From Oribacterium sp. oral taxon 078 str. F0262 (GTDB lineage: Bacteria; Bacillota; Clostridia; Lachnospirales; Lachnospiraceae): a stretch of 64,000 nt of DNA. The first letter of the stretch is position 1. Each line of letters starts with the position of its first letter. A model generated the notes under the pieces. That model did not search any database. It was not told where the DNA came from and saw only the letters and a program-made list of their open reading frames with translations. The stretch spans positions 1 to 64,000 of the forward strand of contig NZ_GG729936.1 in the NCBI RefSeq assembly GCF_000160135.1. Direction: 5' to 3'. The translations under genes were made by a program, and so were the position numbers. Below are positions 41,884-51,187 of the stretch, one piece after another.

Positions 41884-44304
41884 TCAGTTTTGCACAACTA
41901 AATTGAGGATCTTGCCCGGGACATAAATTTCCTTTCGGACGGTGCCGCGGAGCCTGTCGCCGAGCGCCTCCTTTCCGAGGGAGATGATCGCCTCCCGGGT
42001 CTCATCGGCCGGGACGTGGATCACGAGCTTCGTCTTCCCGTTGATCTGGACCGGAATCTCCAGCTCCTCCGATTTCATGGCCTCCTCATCAAAGGCGGGC
42101 CAGCCCGCGGAAAAGACCGTGCCCTCTCCTCCGAGATCATGCCAGCACTCCTCCGCGATATGCGGGGCAAAGGGGGCGAGGAGAACGGAAAAAATGCGGA
42201 GCGTCTCCCGGTCGATGCCGCCCTCCCTCTTCGCAAGCTCGATGAGCGAGTTGTTGTGCTCCATAAAGCCGGAGACCACGGTATTCAGAGAGAAATTCTC
42301 AAATCTTTGCTCAATATCATGGACCAGCTGGTGTCGGATGCGAAGCATCTCCCTCGTGGGAGAGAGCTCACCCTCCCTGGACTCCTGGACCAGATTATAA
42401 AAGCGGTTCAGGAAGCGGTAGACACCGTCGATCCCCCTCTCATCCCACTCCGCATCCAGCTCCGGCGGCCCCACAAAGAGCTCATAGAGCCGAAGCGCAT
42501 CACAGCCGTAATCCCTGACCAGAGCATCGGGGGAGACGACATTCCCCTTCGACTTCGACATCTTGATTCCGTTCTTTCCGGTGATCATCCCCTGATTGAA
42601 GAGCTTCCGGAAGGGTTCATCGAAGCCGATCACGCCGATATCATAGAGGAACTTCGTCCAAAAGCGCGAATAGAGAAGATGCAGAACAGCGTGCTCTACA
42701 CCGCCGATATACATGTCCACCGGAAGGTAATGGTCCGCCTTTTCCCGGCTCACAAGCTCCTTGTCATTGTGGACATCCACGTAGCGGAGGAAATACCAGG
42801 AGGAGCCCGCCCACTGCGGCATCGTATTCGTCTCTCTCTTCGCCGGGCCGCCGCAGACGGGACAGCGGCAGTTCACCCAATCCTCGATCGCGGCGAGCGG
42901 GGATTCCCCGGTTCCGGTCGGCTCATAATTTTCCACCTTCGGGAGCTCGAGCGGAAGCTCGGACAGCGGTACGGCGACATTGCCGCATTTTTCACAGTGC
43001 ACGATCGGAATCGGCTCTCCCCAGTACCTCTGGCGGGAGAAAACCCAGTCGCGGAGCTTGTAGCTCACGGTCTTTTTTCCAAAGCCGAGCTTCTCGATGA
43101 TATCCGCTGCCTCCTCCTTGAGCCGGGCGGACTCCATGCCGTTCCAATCTCCGGAATGGATCATCGTGCCGGACGCCTCGGTATAGGCCTCCTCCATATC
43201 CGGCGTCTCCTTCCCGTCCTTTGCGATGACCTGGACGATCGGGAGACCGAATTTCTTCGCAAAGGCGAAGTCTCTCGCGTCGTGGGCGGGGACACACATG
43301 ATCGCGCCGGTCCCATGATCTGCGAGCACGTAGTCGGAGATCCAGATCGGAGTCCTCTCTCCATTCATGGGATTTAACGCATAGGAGCCAGTGAACTCTC
43401 CGGTCTTGTCCTTGTCGTTGACAGACATCCTCTCGACATTGGATTTGTTCGCCGCGCACTCGATATAGCGCTCCACGGCCTCTCTTCTGTCCTCCTTCGT
43501 GAGCGTCTTTACCAGCGGATGCTCCGGAGCGAGAACCAGGAAGGTCGCGCCGTAGAGCGTGTCCGGGCGAGTGGTGAAGACCTTGATCTTCTCCGATCTC
43601 CCCTCCGCCGGGAAGTCCACCTCGGCGCCATAGGATCTCCCGATCCACTCGGCCTGCATCTTCTTCACCTTCTCCGGCCAGTCCAGCTTGTCGAGATCCT
43701 CCAGAAGGCGGTCTGCATACTTTGTGATGCGAAGCATCCACTGCCGGAGATTCTTCTTCGTCACCGGTGTCCCGCATCTCTCGCACTTTCCGTCCACGAC
43801 CTCTTCATTCGCAAGACCGGTCTTGCAGCTTGGGCACCAGTTGATCGGAAACTCCTTTTCATAGGCGAGACCGTGCTCAAACATCTTTACGAAGATCCAC
43901 TGCGTCCACTTATAGAATTTCGGATCCGTGGTGCTGAGCTCCATGTCCCAGTCATAGAGCGCATTGATCTGCTTCAGCTGCCGCTTGATATTCTCGATAT
44001 TTTTCTTCGTCGTGATCGCGGGATGGATGCCCATTTTGATCGCATAGTTTTCCGCGGGGAGTCCGAAGGCGTCCCAGCCCATCGGATGGATGACATACTT
44101 CCCCCGGATCAGCTGATACCTCGCCCAGGCATCGGAAATCACATAGCCCCTCCAGTGCCCCACATGGAGCCCGGAGCCGGAGGGATAGGGGAACATATCC
44201 AGACAGTAATACTTCTCCTTCCCTGTGTCCTTCGGATTGACGGGATGCTCCTCCCAGAACTTCTGCCACTTTTTTTCAATCGCTTCATGCTGATATTTGA
44301 CCAT
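41884..44304 (-). CDS. leuS: Leucyl-tRNA synthetase
   Basis: Class I synthetase, 806 aa. Start MVKYQHEAIEKKWQKFWEEH at 44304, preceded by GAGGTG; further-upstream in-frame Mets lie over the promoter. HIGH-type motif PYPSGSGLHVGHW near 43-55, zinc cysteines CPSCKTGLANEEVVDGKCERC, the CP1 editing region with TTRPDTLYGATFLV and VPAHDARDFAFA, and the KMSKS motif in GIKMSKSKGNVVSPD. Has its own promoter inside the uvrC 3' end. Confidence 0.97.
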   Translation of the reverse strand: MVKYQHEAIEKKWQKFWEEHPVNPKDTGKEKYYCLDMFPYPSGSGLHVGHWRGYVISDAWARYQLIRGKYVIHPMGWDAFGLPAENYAIKMGIHPAITTKKNIENIKRQLKQINALYDWDMELSTTDPKFYKWTQWIFVKMFEHGLAYEKEFPINWCPSCKTGLANEEVVDGKCERCGTPVTKKNLRQWMLRITKYADRLLEDLDKLDWPEKVKKMQAEWIGRSYGAEVDFPAEGRSEKIKVFTTRPDTLYGATFLVLAPEHPLVKTLTKEDRREAVERYIECAANKSNVERMSVNDKDKTGEFTGSYALNPMNGERTPIWISDYVLADHGTGAIMCVPAHDARDFAFAKKFGLPIVQVIAKDGKETPDMEEAYTEASGTMIHSGDWNGMESARLKEEAADIIEKLGFGKKTVSYKLRDWVFSRQRYWGEPIPIVHCEKCGNVAVPLSELPLELPKVENYEPTGTGESPLAAIEDWVNCRCPVCGGPAKRETNTMPQWAGSSWYFLRYVDVHNDKELVSREKADHYLPVDMYIGGVEHAVLHLLYSRFWTKFLYDIGVIGFDEPFRKLFNQGMITGKNGIKMSKSKGNVVSPDALVRDYGCDALRLYELFVGPPELDAEWDERGIDGVYRFLNRFYNLVQESREGELSPTREMLRIRHQLVHDIEQRFENFSLNTVVSGFMEHNNSLIELAKREGGIDRETLRIFSVLLAPFAPHIAEECWHDLGGEGTVFSAGWPAFDEEAMKSEELEIPVQINGKTKLVIHVPADETREAIISLGKEALGDRLRGTVRKEIYVPGKILNLVVQN

Positions 44305-44364
44305 TCTACACCTCGGCTTTTCTGTATGGCGGATGGAGCCGCCGCGCGGCATCTCATGTCCGTT

Positions 44365-44392
44365 TAGTATAATTCTTTTCTGCGCTTCGTCA
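44365..44392 (-). promoter_or_regulatory. Promoter of leuS
   Basis: -35 TTGACG (44387-44392), 16-bp spacer, -10 TATACT (44365-44370) on the minus strand. The -35 overlaps the last codons of uvrC. No T-box elements seen in the ~60-nt leader. Confidence 0.75.
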
Positions 44393-46288
44393 AGCGGTGC
44401 TTTCTCCCCGAAAGAAGCGGTAGACGCGTTCTGCCGCGTGGATATCCATGGAGGGGCAGGCCGCAAGACTTTTTATGTCCGCGGTCTTGATGTGGTCGAT
44501 GTCCTTAAATTCTTTCATCAGTGCCTTTTTCCGCACTGCTCCGATTCCGGGGATCTCATCCAGGAGGGAGCGGATCTGTGTTTTTTCCCGGAGGGAGCGG
44601 TGATATTCGATCGCGAAGCGGTGCACCTCGTCCTGGATCCTTGTGAGAAGGCGAAATACGTCCCCGCTCTCCGGAAGCGGAAGCTCTCTGCCCTGGTAGA
44701 GGAGCGCTCTCGTCCTGTGGTGCTCATCCTTCACCATTCCGCAGACTGTGATGCTGCTGATTCCGAGCTCCGAGAGCACCTCCTCGCAGACCGATACCTG
44801 CCCCTTTCCGCCGTCCATCAGAATCAGCTCGGGGAAGACGGAGAAGGAGCCGAGCGCATTATTTCTGCCCCGCTCGGCATTTTGCTCCATTTCGCGAAGT
44901 CCATGGGAGAAACGGCGCGTGAGCATCTCCCGCATGGAGGCATAGTCATCCGGCCCCTGCACGGAGCGGATCCGGAACTTCCGGTAATCGTTCGGCTTTG
45001 CCTTCCCGTCGATATAGACCACCATGGAGCCCACATTGAGGGCCCCGGAGGTATTCGAAATATCGTAGGATTCGATCCTCCGGGGCGGCTTCTCCATCTC
45101 GAGGAGCTTCTGGAGCGTGAGCACGGCCCGCCCCAGCTTCTTCTCCTCCTCCCGATACTTCTCCCGGTAGCGATTCATGAGGATGCCCGCGTTCATCACG
45201 GCGAGCTCCACAAGCTTCTCCTTCCCGCCGATCAGGGGCGTCCTGATATTGACCTTCCTCCCCTTCATTCCGGAGAGCCAGGCGGAGAGGAGCTCTGCCT
45301 CCGGGAGCTCTGTCTGTACGAAAATCTCTCTGGGAATAAAGGGTGTCCCGTTATAATACTGCTTCAGAAAGCCGGACAGAAGCTCCGCGTCGCTCTCCTC
45401 CGGATCGATGTCAATAAACTGGTGATCCCTTCCTATGATTTTTCCGTCCCGGACAAAGAAGATCTGGATCACGCAGTCGGAGCCTTCCCTCCGCATGCCG
45501 ATGATGTCTCTGTCCTCCCCGTCGTATGCGGTGATCTTCTGGCGGCTCTGAACGGCCTCAATGGAGCGGATCAGATCCCGAAGCTCCATCGCGGTCTCGA
45601 AATCGAGATTGTCCGAGGCCCGGCTCATCCTGCGGGAGAGTTCCTTTACGATATCCTCGTACTTCCCGTTCATGAAGTCCAGTGCCCGGGAAACCTGGGC
45701 GAGATAGTCCTCCCTGCTCTGCCTTCCGATGCAGGGGCCGTCGCACTGATGCAGGTCATAATAGAGGCAGGGCCTCGGAAGACGCTTATCCTCCGTGAAG
45801 ACCTTATTGCAGTTTCGGATGCGAAAGCTCTTCCGGAGAAGCTCGATCACCTCATTGACCTGCTCCATGGAGGCATAGGGGCCGAAGTAGCGGCTCCGGT
45901 CGTTCTTTCTCCTCCGCACCGCCCGCACCCTCGGAAAGAGCTCCCCCAGGCTGAAGGCGATATAGGGATAGTTTTTGTCATCCTTCAAAAGCGTATTGTA
46001 GCGCGGCTTGTACTCCTTGATGAGATTGGATTCCAGGATCAGAGCCTCGAGCTCCGAGTCCACGACAATGTACTCAAAGCGCTCCACAAGACTCACCATC
46101 TGCTGAATCTTCACGGATTTCCGATAGGACTTCTGAAAGTATTGTTTGACGCGGTTTTTCAGGACCTTCGCCTTCCCGACATAGATGATCTCGTCCTTCG
46201 GTCCATGCATCAAATAAACTCCCGGCAGAGCCGGGAGTTTTTTAAGTTCCTCCGGGATATTAAAATCAGTTTTCTTTTCCGCCGGCAT
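44390..46288 (-). CDS. uvrC: Excinuclease ABC subunit C
   Basis: Makes both incisions in nucleotide-excision repair with UvrAB. The N-terminal GIY-YIG nuclease (GVYLMHGPKDEIIYVGKAKV, then LKNRVKQYF) and the central UVR motif (ELSRRMSRASDNLDFETAMEL) are followed by the C-terminal RNase H-like nuclease (ESYDISNTSGALNVGSMVVY) and the HhH pair (LLDEIPGIGAVRKKALMKEF). 632 aa, full length; GGAGGGAAGG before the ATG. Confidence 0.96.
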   Translation of the reverse strand: MPAEKKTDFNIPEELKKLPALPGVYLMHGPKDEIIYVGKAKVLKNRVKQYFQKSYRKSVKIQQMVSLVERFEYIVVDSELEALILESNLIKEYKPRYNTLLKDDKNYPYIAFSLGELFPRVRAVRRRKNDRSRYFGPYASMEQVNEVIELLRKSFRIRNCNKVFTEDKRLPRPCLYYDLHQCDGPCIGRQSREDYLAQVSRALDFMNGKYEDIVKELSRRMSRASDNLDFETAMELRDLIRSIEAVQSRQKITAYDGEDRDIIGMRREGSDCVIQIFFVRDGKIIGRDHQFIDIDPEESDAELLSGFLKQYYNGTPFIPREIFVQTELPEAELLSAWLSGMKGRKVNIRTPLIGGKEKLVELAVMNAGILMNRYREKYREEEKKLGRAVLTLQKLLEMEKPPRRIESYDISNTSGALNVGSMVVYIDGKAKPNDYRKFRIRSVQGPDDYASMREMLTRRFSHGLREMEQNAERGRNNALGSFSVFPELILMDGGKGQVSVCEEVLSELGISSITVCGMVKDEHHRTRALLYQGRELPLPESGDVFRLLTRIQDEVHRFAIEYHRSLREKTQIRSLLDEIPGIGAVRKKALMKEFKDIDHIKTADIKSLAACPSMDIHAAERVYRFFRGESTA

Positions 46289-46372
46289 CCCTTCCCTCCC
46301 ACTGTCCGAAAGCCCGCCTGCATTCTCAGCTCCTCTTCCAAAGGAAAAGGAAAGAAAAGATCCGACGCTCTC

Positions 46373-47737
46373 CTATGGGGACGAGGAGGATTCCTTTCCG
46401 GAGCTCCCCGAGGGCAGGAGAGCGGCATCCCTGCTCTCCTGCTCCGCCTTCTGAGAGGCTTCGACGCTCTCCTCCTCTCTCTTCCCCTCCTCCTTGGATC
46501 GAAAGGCATTCCAGTCATAATTGTTCGCCGCGTTCCAGATCAGCCATTCCTCATAGCCGCTGTCATAGACCGCCTGAATCTGCTGGCGGATCTGCTGCGG
46601 GCCGTAGTTGATGTAATGCTGCAAATAGGAGGCCGTGAAGCCCTGGAGCCAGGGGCGGATCGAGGCCTGGTACTGGCCCTGGCTGTAGTCGAGCTGCAGG
46701 TCCTTCCGCGACGCCGCGAGCGCTCCCCGGATCGTCTTATAGGGCTCCATATCCGGGTAGGCTATCCCGAAATTGCCGTTTCCGTAGTGAGAGGGATAGA
46801 TCATCGGAGACATGTAGTCGACCCCGGTGGCCATCAGGGAATAATCCTGTCCCACCGAAATCGTGTCGACATAGGAGCCGATAATCGTCCCGAAGACATC
46901 CGCGGACATGAAGACATTCTTTTTCGCCATGCGGTCCGAGATGAACTGGACAAATTCCATTATGATCTGCGTCTTGTCGAGGCCCTGCGTATCCTCTTCG
47001 GAGTAGACGACCTCGTTCATGCCCTTCTCCGTGCAGAAGCGGACGTAATCGAACTGAATCTCGTCGAAGCCGCTGTCTGCGCAGGCATCCGCGATCTGGG
47101 CGATATACTCCCAGTACTCCCTCTTATAGGGATTGACCCAGCTCATCCCGGAATTATCCCGGAAGACGGATCCGTCCGCCTTTTGGTTCATCCACTCCGG
47201 CTTCACCCCTCCGAGATAGGGATCCCGGAAGGTCACAAGTCTCGCAATCGCATAGATTCCGTGCTCGTGGAGCTTGGAAAGAAGCCCGGGCAGGTCGGAA
47301 ATCGTATTGACCGTCGCCCCCAGCTCCTTCGCAAGAGGAGCATCCAGCTGAGCGGCGATCCGCCCGTGATCATTTTTAATGTCGATGACCACCGCGTTCA
47401 GCTCGGTCTGATCCATGTGGGAAATGATCTCGTCCATCCGTCCGGAGCCCGCCGTATTGTCTGTCAGGTAAATCCCCTTGACCAGGACCCTCTTCTTGCT
47501 GACCTTCTTCTTTTTCCAGATCAGCGCCTCCTGTGCGGCAGCTTCCGATTCCGCCCTCCTGGATTCCTCGATGGACTGCTGGCTCACGGACTCCGCATAG
47601 AGGGATTCCGCGGCAAGCTCGGACTCATACTCCTTCAGCTCGGCTGATTTATTGACATTGTAGACGAGCGGCCCCTGCCCCCGGCAGGCGAAAAGTACAA
47701 GACAGGAAATCAGAAGGAGCATAAGAAGTCGTTTCAT
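46373..47737 (-). CDS. Putative glycoside-hydrolase-like lipoprotein (DUF4015/GHL10 type)
   Basis: Start MKRLLMLLLISCLVLFAC at 47737, matching a lipoprotein signal peptide; the further-upstream in-frame Met would add a non-signal extension. After a coiled-coil Ala/Ser/Glu-rich stretch (about 30-75) comes a TIM-barrel-like domain: KGIYLTDNTAGS, LNAVVIDIKNDHGRIA, YAIARLVTFRDPYLG and the family hallmark GFDEIQFDYVRF. Predicted to act on polysaccharides outside the cell; substrate unknown. About 454 aa with a low-complexity Ser-rich tail. Confidence 0.85.
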   Translation of the reverse strand: MKRLLMLLLISCLVLFACRGQGPLVYNVNKSAELKEYESELAAESLYAESVSQQSIEESRRAESEAAAQEALIWKKKKVSKKRVLVKGIYLTDNTAGSGRMDEIISHMDQTELNAVVIDIKNDHGRIAAQLDAPLAKELGATVNTISDLPGLLSKLHEHGIYAIARLVTFRDPYLGGVKPEWMNQKADGSVFRDNSGMSWVNPYKREYWEYIAQIADACADSGFDEIQFDYVRFCTEKGMNEVVYSEEDTQGLDKTQIIMEFVQFISDRMAKKNVFMSADVFGTIIGSYVDTISVGQDYSLMATGVDYMSPMIYPSHYGNGNFGIAYPDMEPYKTIRGALAASRKDLQLDYSQGQYQASIRPWLQGFTASYLQHYINYGPQQIRQQIQAVYDSGYEEWLIWNAANNYDWNAFRSKEEGKREEESVEASQKAEQESRDAALLPSGSSGKESSSSP

Positions 47738-47837
47738 CTTTGCTCTCCAGAGGAAAAGCGGCGCGCTTCTCACTGCGCTGACCCGCTGCCCCATAAAAAT
47801 GGAAACTCAGGCTAGAATTCCGATAATCGACAGCTGT

Positions 47838-47865
47838 ATTATACCACTTTCCGCCTGATAAGCAA
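47838..47865 (-). promoter_or_regulatory. Promoter of the DUF4015 lipoprotein gene
   Basis: -35 TTGCTT (47860-47865), 16-bp spacer, -10 TATAAT (47838-47843) on the minus strand, about 100 bp before the start codon. Confidence 0.7.
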
Positions 47866-47987
47866 TCTTTTATGGGACAAGCCCCCATTTCCATCGAAAA
47901 AAGGGACCCATGCGGAAATCCCCTGCTCTGCACCCAGGAAGGCATAACCGCATCGGTCCCCTCGCCGCTTCGCTTTATTCGCGGCTC

Positions 47988-49208
47988 TCAGTCTTTTTTC
48001 TCTTCCTTCAAGGAAGAAGCGATGGCATCTGCGAGCTTCTCCATCGCCTCCTCGGAAAAGGCGGCGGAACGAATCGTGAGAAGATCTCCCACATATTCGA
48101 TCCCCTTCATGCTGTCAAAATATTCCTTCATGAGCCTTCCGCTCTGCGGGGCCCAGGAGCCGTTCTCGATGAGAGAGACCTTCTTATTCTGGACAGAAAG
48201 AGCCTTCATATCCAGAAGGAGATCCTCCATCTTCGGGAAAAGGCCATTGTTGTAGGTCGTCCCGGCAAATACCAGATTTGTAACACGGAAGCACTCCGAA
48301 ATGCAGAAGGACTGCTCCGTCTTTGAGACATCAAAGGCGCGGATATTCCGGATCCCCCGTTCTCCGAGCCGCATGCACAGGCTGTTGACCGCGGAATCCG
48401 TATTTCCATAGACCGAGTTATAGAAGAATGTGACGCCTCTCTCCTCTGCCTCATAGCGGGACCAGCTGTCATAGAGACCCAGAATGAAGCTAAGATCCTC
48501 CTCCTTCCTCCAGACCGGCCCGTGCAGAGGACAGAGCATACGGATCGAAAGCTTCGCGGCCTTCTTCATCGCGTTCTGTGTCTGCGCGCCGTACTTTCCG
48601 ACGATATTCGTATAATATCTTCTCGCGTCATCCACAAAGTCCTTTGCGCGGCAGTCGAGTTCATCCGCGAAGAGGTTCCCGTTGTTGCAGCCGAAGACGC
48701 CGAAGGCATCCGCGGTGAAGAGGATCTTCTCCGTCTCGTCATATGTGAACATGACCTCCGGCCAGTGCACCATCGGAGCGAAATAGAAGCTGAGCTTATG
48801 TTTTCCGAGGGAGAGCTCGTCCCCCTCCTTCACCAAGAGCCTTCTCTCCTCCGGAAGAGCATAGAAAAACTGCTCTATCATCTGGAAGGTCTTTGCATTG
48901 GATACGACGAGTGCGGAGGGATACCTCCGGAGCACCTCATCGATCAGGGCGCAGTGGTCCGGCTCCATATGGTTGACGATGAGATAGTCGAGCTTCCTCC
49001 CGGAGAGGGCGTATTCCACATTTTCAAAGTACTGGCGCCCGACGGTCTGATCGCAGCTGTCGAGAAGCGCAGTCTTCTCATCCAGGATGAGATAGGAATT
49101 GTAGCTTATGCCGCGGTCCAGGGGAAAGAGGTTCTCGAAGAGATGAAGCCTCCTGTCCTCCACGCCGACATAGACGATGTCATCTGTTACATTTCTGGTC
49201 GAATGCAT
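47988..49208 (-). CDS. fprA: Flavodiiron protein (FprA-type, oxygen/NO reductase)
   Basis: 406 aa. An N-terminal metallo-beta-lactamase-like diiron domain with HMEPDHCALIDEVLRRYP (H-x-E-x-D-H iron ligands) and FAPMVHWPEVMFTYDE is followed by a flavodoxin domain (VTFFYNSVYGNTDSAVNSLC, the FMN loop, then NLVFAGTTYNNG). Such proteins reduce O2 to water or NO to N2O with electrons from rubredoxin in anaerobes. The rubredoxin gene lies just 6 bp upstream in the same operon, supporting an oxygen-defence role. Confidence 0.93.
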   Translation of the reverse strand: MHSTRNVTDDIVYVGVEDRRLHLFENLFPLDRGISYNSYLILDEKTALLDSCDQTVGRQYFENVEYALSGRKLDYLIVNHMEPDHCALIDEVLRRYPSALVVSNAKTFQMIEQFFYALPEERRLLVKEGDELSLGKHKLSFYFAPMVHWPEVMFTYDETEKILFTADAFGVFGCNNGNLFADELDCRAKDFVDDARRYYTNIVGKYGAQTQNAMKKAAKLSIRMLCPLHGPVWRKEEDLSFILGLYDSWSRYEAEERGVTFFYNSVYGNTDSAVNSLCMRLGERGIRNIRAFDVSKTEQSFCISECFRVTNLVFAGTTYNNGLFPKMEDLLLDMKALSVQNKKVSLIENGSWAPQSGRLMKEYFDSMKGIEYVGDLLTIRSAAFSEEAMEKLADAIASSLKEEKKD

Positions 49209-49214
49209 TTTGAA

Positions 49215-49379
49215 TCACCCCTCAGACGGTTCAAACTGATCCTTACCCACGCCGCAGAGCGGACAGACGAAGTCCTCGGGGACGTCCTCCCATGATGTTC
49301 CCGCGGCGACGCCGGAATCCGGCTCTCCCTTTTCAGGATCATAGATATAACCGCAGACTGTACATACATACTTTGTCAT
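49215..49379 (-). CDS. Rubredoxin
   Basis: A 54-residue protein: [20 protein letters not shown] at the start and [17 protein letters not shown] at the end, the two CxxC iron ligand pairs of rubredoxin. A one-electron carrier, here probably the donor to the flavodiiron protein encoded 6 bp downstream. The ATG at 49377-49379 is preceded by AAAGGAG. A likely promoter (TGGACG, 17 bp, TATCAT) lies about 70 bp upstream. Confidence 0.93.
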   Translation of the reverse strand: MTKYVCTVCGYIYDPEKGEPDSGVAAGTSWEDVPEDFVCPLCGVGKDQFEPSEG

Positions 49380-49583
49380 GACATACTCCTTTCTATTGAT
49401 AGACTCATCGGCCTCTCAGCCGAACCGGAATCATGATACCATCATACGCAGTACGCGTCCAGTGCGTTTCCCCCCGCTTCCTTGTTTTTATCCAAAAACA
49501 GCAGATTGCCGAAGATCCCGCGCAAAATCTCCTGCGGATCTTGTGTAAAGGAGCTCTTCCGGCAATATACGGAAACGGCGATG

Positions 49584-49611
49584 AAAAAGAGCCCCGGATC
49601 TCCGGGGCTCT
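49584..49611 (-). terminator. Terminator of rpmF
   Basis: A 10-bp GC-rich perfect stem (AGAGCCCCGG / CCGGGGCTCT) with a short loop and five T residues on the minus strand, 20 bp past the rpmF stop. Confidence 0.9.
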
Positions 49612-49630
49612 GAGAAATTCCAGGGTAGGA

Positions 49631-49813
49631 TCAATCCTCCACCTTTATGATCTCACGCTTATTGTAAGAACCGCAGGCCTTGCAGACTCTGTGAGGCATA
49701 TGCAGAGCGCCGCACTTTGAGCACTTCACAAGATTCACCGCGCCCATCTTCCAGTTCGCTCTTCTGGAATCTCTGCGAGCCTTGGACGATTTATTCTTGG
49801 GACAAATCGACAT
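49631..49813 (-). CDS. rpmF: 50S ribosomal protein L32 (zinc-binding form)
   Basis: 60 aa: MSICPKNKSSKARRDSRRAN opening and a complete zinc ribbon (CSKCGALHMPHRVCKACG). This is the cysteine-containing C+ form. Start at 49813 after GGAGG. It follows ackA, but the yceD-like (DUF177) gene and plsX that commonly flank rpmF are not here. Confidence 0.95.
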   Translation of the reverse strand: MSICPKNKSSKARRDSRRANWKMGAVNLVKCSKCGALHMPHRVCKACGSYNKREIIKVED

Positions 49814-49960
49814 TGATTCACACCTCCTTCGTCTTAGTCTTTGGACGGTTCGAACTGTCCTATGCAATGATCCCGCAGGATCCGCGCATAGGTTACACTT
49901 TACACTATGGAGGGGAAAAATGCAAGCGAAAAATCATCCCATGCTTCCACTCCTCCCGGC

Positions 49961-51157
49961 TTATCCCAGGACAAGGCGCTTGGTATCCCTCGCGATCGCA
50001 AGCTCCTCGTTGGTCGGGATCAGGAAGATCTTCACCCTGGAATCGTCGGAGGAAATCAGCCTTTCCTCTCCCCTGACATTATTTCTCTCATCGTCGATCT
50101 TTGCTCCCAGATAGCCCAGGTACTCCTCGACGATGCGCTTTCTCGCGTTCTTGTCGTTCTCCCCGACACCGGCCGTAAAGGAGATCGCATCCACGCCGTT
50201 CATCGCCGCCGCATATGCGCCGATATACTTCGCCACGCGATAGCGGAAGGCCTCGAGCGCGACCTTCGCCATATGATTTCCCTCTGCCGCCGCCTTCTCG
50301 ACATCCCGGAAATCCGAGGAGACCCCGCTCATCCCGAGGATGCCGGACTTTTTGTTCAGGATGTTCAGCACCTCGTCCGCGGTCTTATGCTCGTGGTTTG
50401 CGATAAACTGAATGACAGCGCCGTCGACATCTCCGGATCGGGTCCCCATAATGAGACCCTCAAGCGGGGTAAGGCCCATAGAGGTGTCGATCGCCTTCCC
50501 GCCGATGGAGGCGGAGATGCTGGCCCCATTTCCGAGGTGGCATACGATCACCCTGGCCTTCTCCGGGTCCAGCTTTCCGAAGCGGATGGTCTCTCCGGAG
50601 ACATAGGCGTGGCTCGTACCGTGAAAGCCGTAGCGGCGGATGCCGTACTTCTCGTAGTATTCCGTCGGAATCGCGTAGTAATACGCCTTCTCCGGGAGGC
50701 TCATGCCGAAGGTCGTGTCAAAGACGGCGATGTTCTTCTTCCCCGGAACGACCTTTTCACAGGCCTCGATCCCCATGAGATTCGCCGGATTGTGAAGCGG
50801 CCCCAGGTCGAAGCACTCGCGGATCACCTTCTTCACCTCGGGTGTCACGACGCAGGACTGCGTGAACTTATTCGCCCCGTGCAGAACCCTGTGCCCGATT
50901 GCGTCGATCTCGTCGACGGAGCCGACGACACCATGCTCCCCGGTCAGCTCATTAAATACCAGCTTCACGGCGACGGAGTGATCCGGCATCGGGGTTTCGA
51001 TCACGACATCCTCCCGATCCGGGACCTTGTGCGTAAGCTTCGAGCCCTCGATGCCGATTCGCTCACAGAGTCCCTTTGCCGTCACAGTCTCCCGTTCCAT
51101 ATCGATAAGCTGATACTTGAGGGAAGAAGAGCCACAGTTAATTACCAGAATTTTCAT
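49961..51157 (-). CDS. ackA: Acetate kinase
   Basis: Makes ATP and acetate from acetyl phosphate. 398 aa with the ASKHA-fold signatures MKILVINCGSSSLKYQLIDM (N-terminal phosphate loop), FHGTSHAYVSGETIRFGK and IVCHLGNGASISASIGGKAI, then DTSMGLTPLEGL and DAISFTAGVGEND. The ATG follows GGAGAAACG and lies 30 bp after pta. Together they convert PFOR-derived acetyl-CoA to acetate. Confidence 0.97.
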   Translation of the reverse strand: MKILVINCGSSSLKYQLIDMERETVTAKGLCERIGIEGSKLTHKVPDREDVVIETPMPDHSVAVKLVFNELTGEHGVVGSVDEIDAIGHRVLHGANKFTQSCVVTPEVKKVIRECFDLGPLHNPANLMGIEACEKVVPGKKNIAVFDTTFGMSLPEKAYYYAIPTEYYEKYGIRRYGFHGTSHAYVSGETIRFGKLDPEKARVIVCHLGNGASISASIGGKAIDTSMGLTPLEGLIMGTRSGDVDGAVIQFIANHEHKTADEVLNILNKKSGILGMSGVSSDFRDVEKAAAEGNHMAKVALEAFRYRVAKYIGAYAAAMNGVDAISFTAGVGENDKNARKRIVEEYLGYLGAKIDDERNNVRGEERLISSDDSRVKIFLIPTNEELAIARDTKRLVLG

Positions 51158-51187
51158 TACGTTTCTCCTAAAAAAGATATCGTTTCC

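Noticed and set aside
44297-47647. Very long open frame (over 1100 codons) on the plus strand
   Set aside because: It lies antisense to uvrC and the DUF4015 gene, which have clear family motifs and start signals. GC-rich codon bias leaves the opposite frame open; the translation is Leu/Arg/His-rich and matches nothing.
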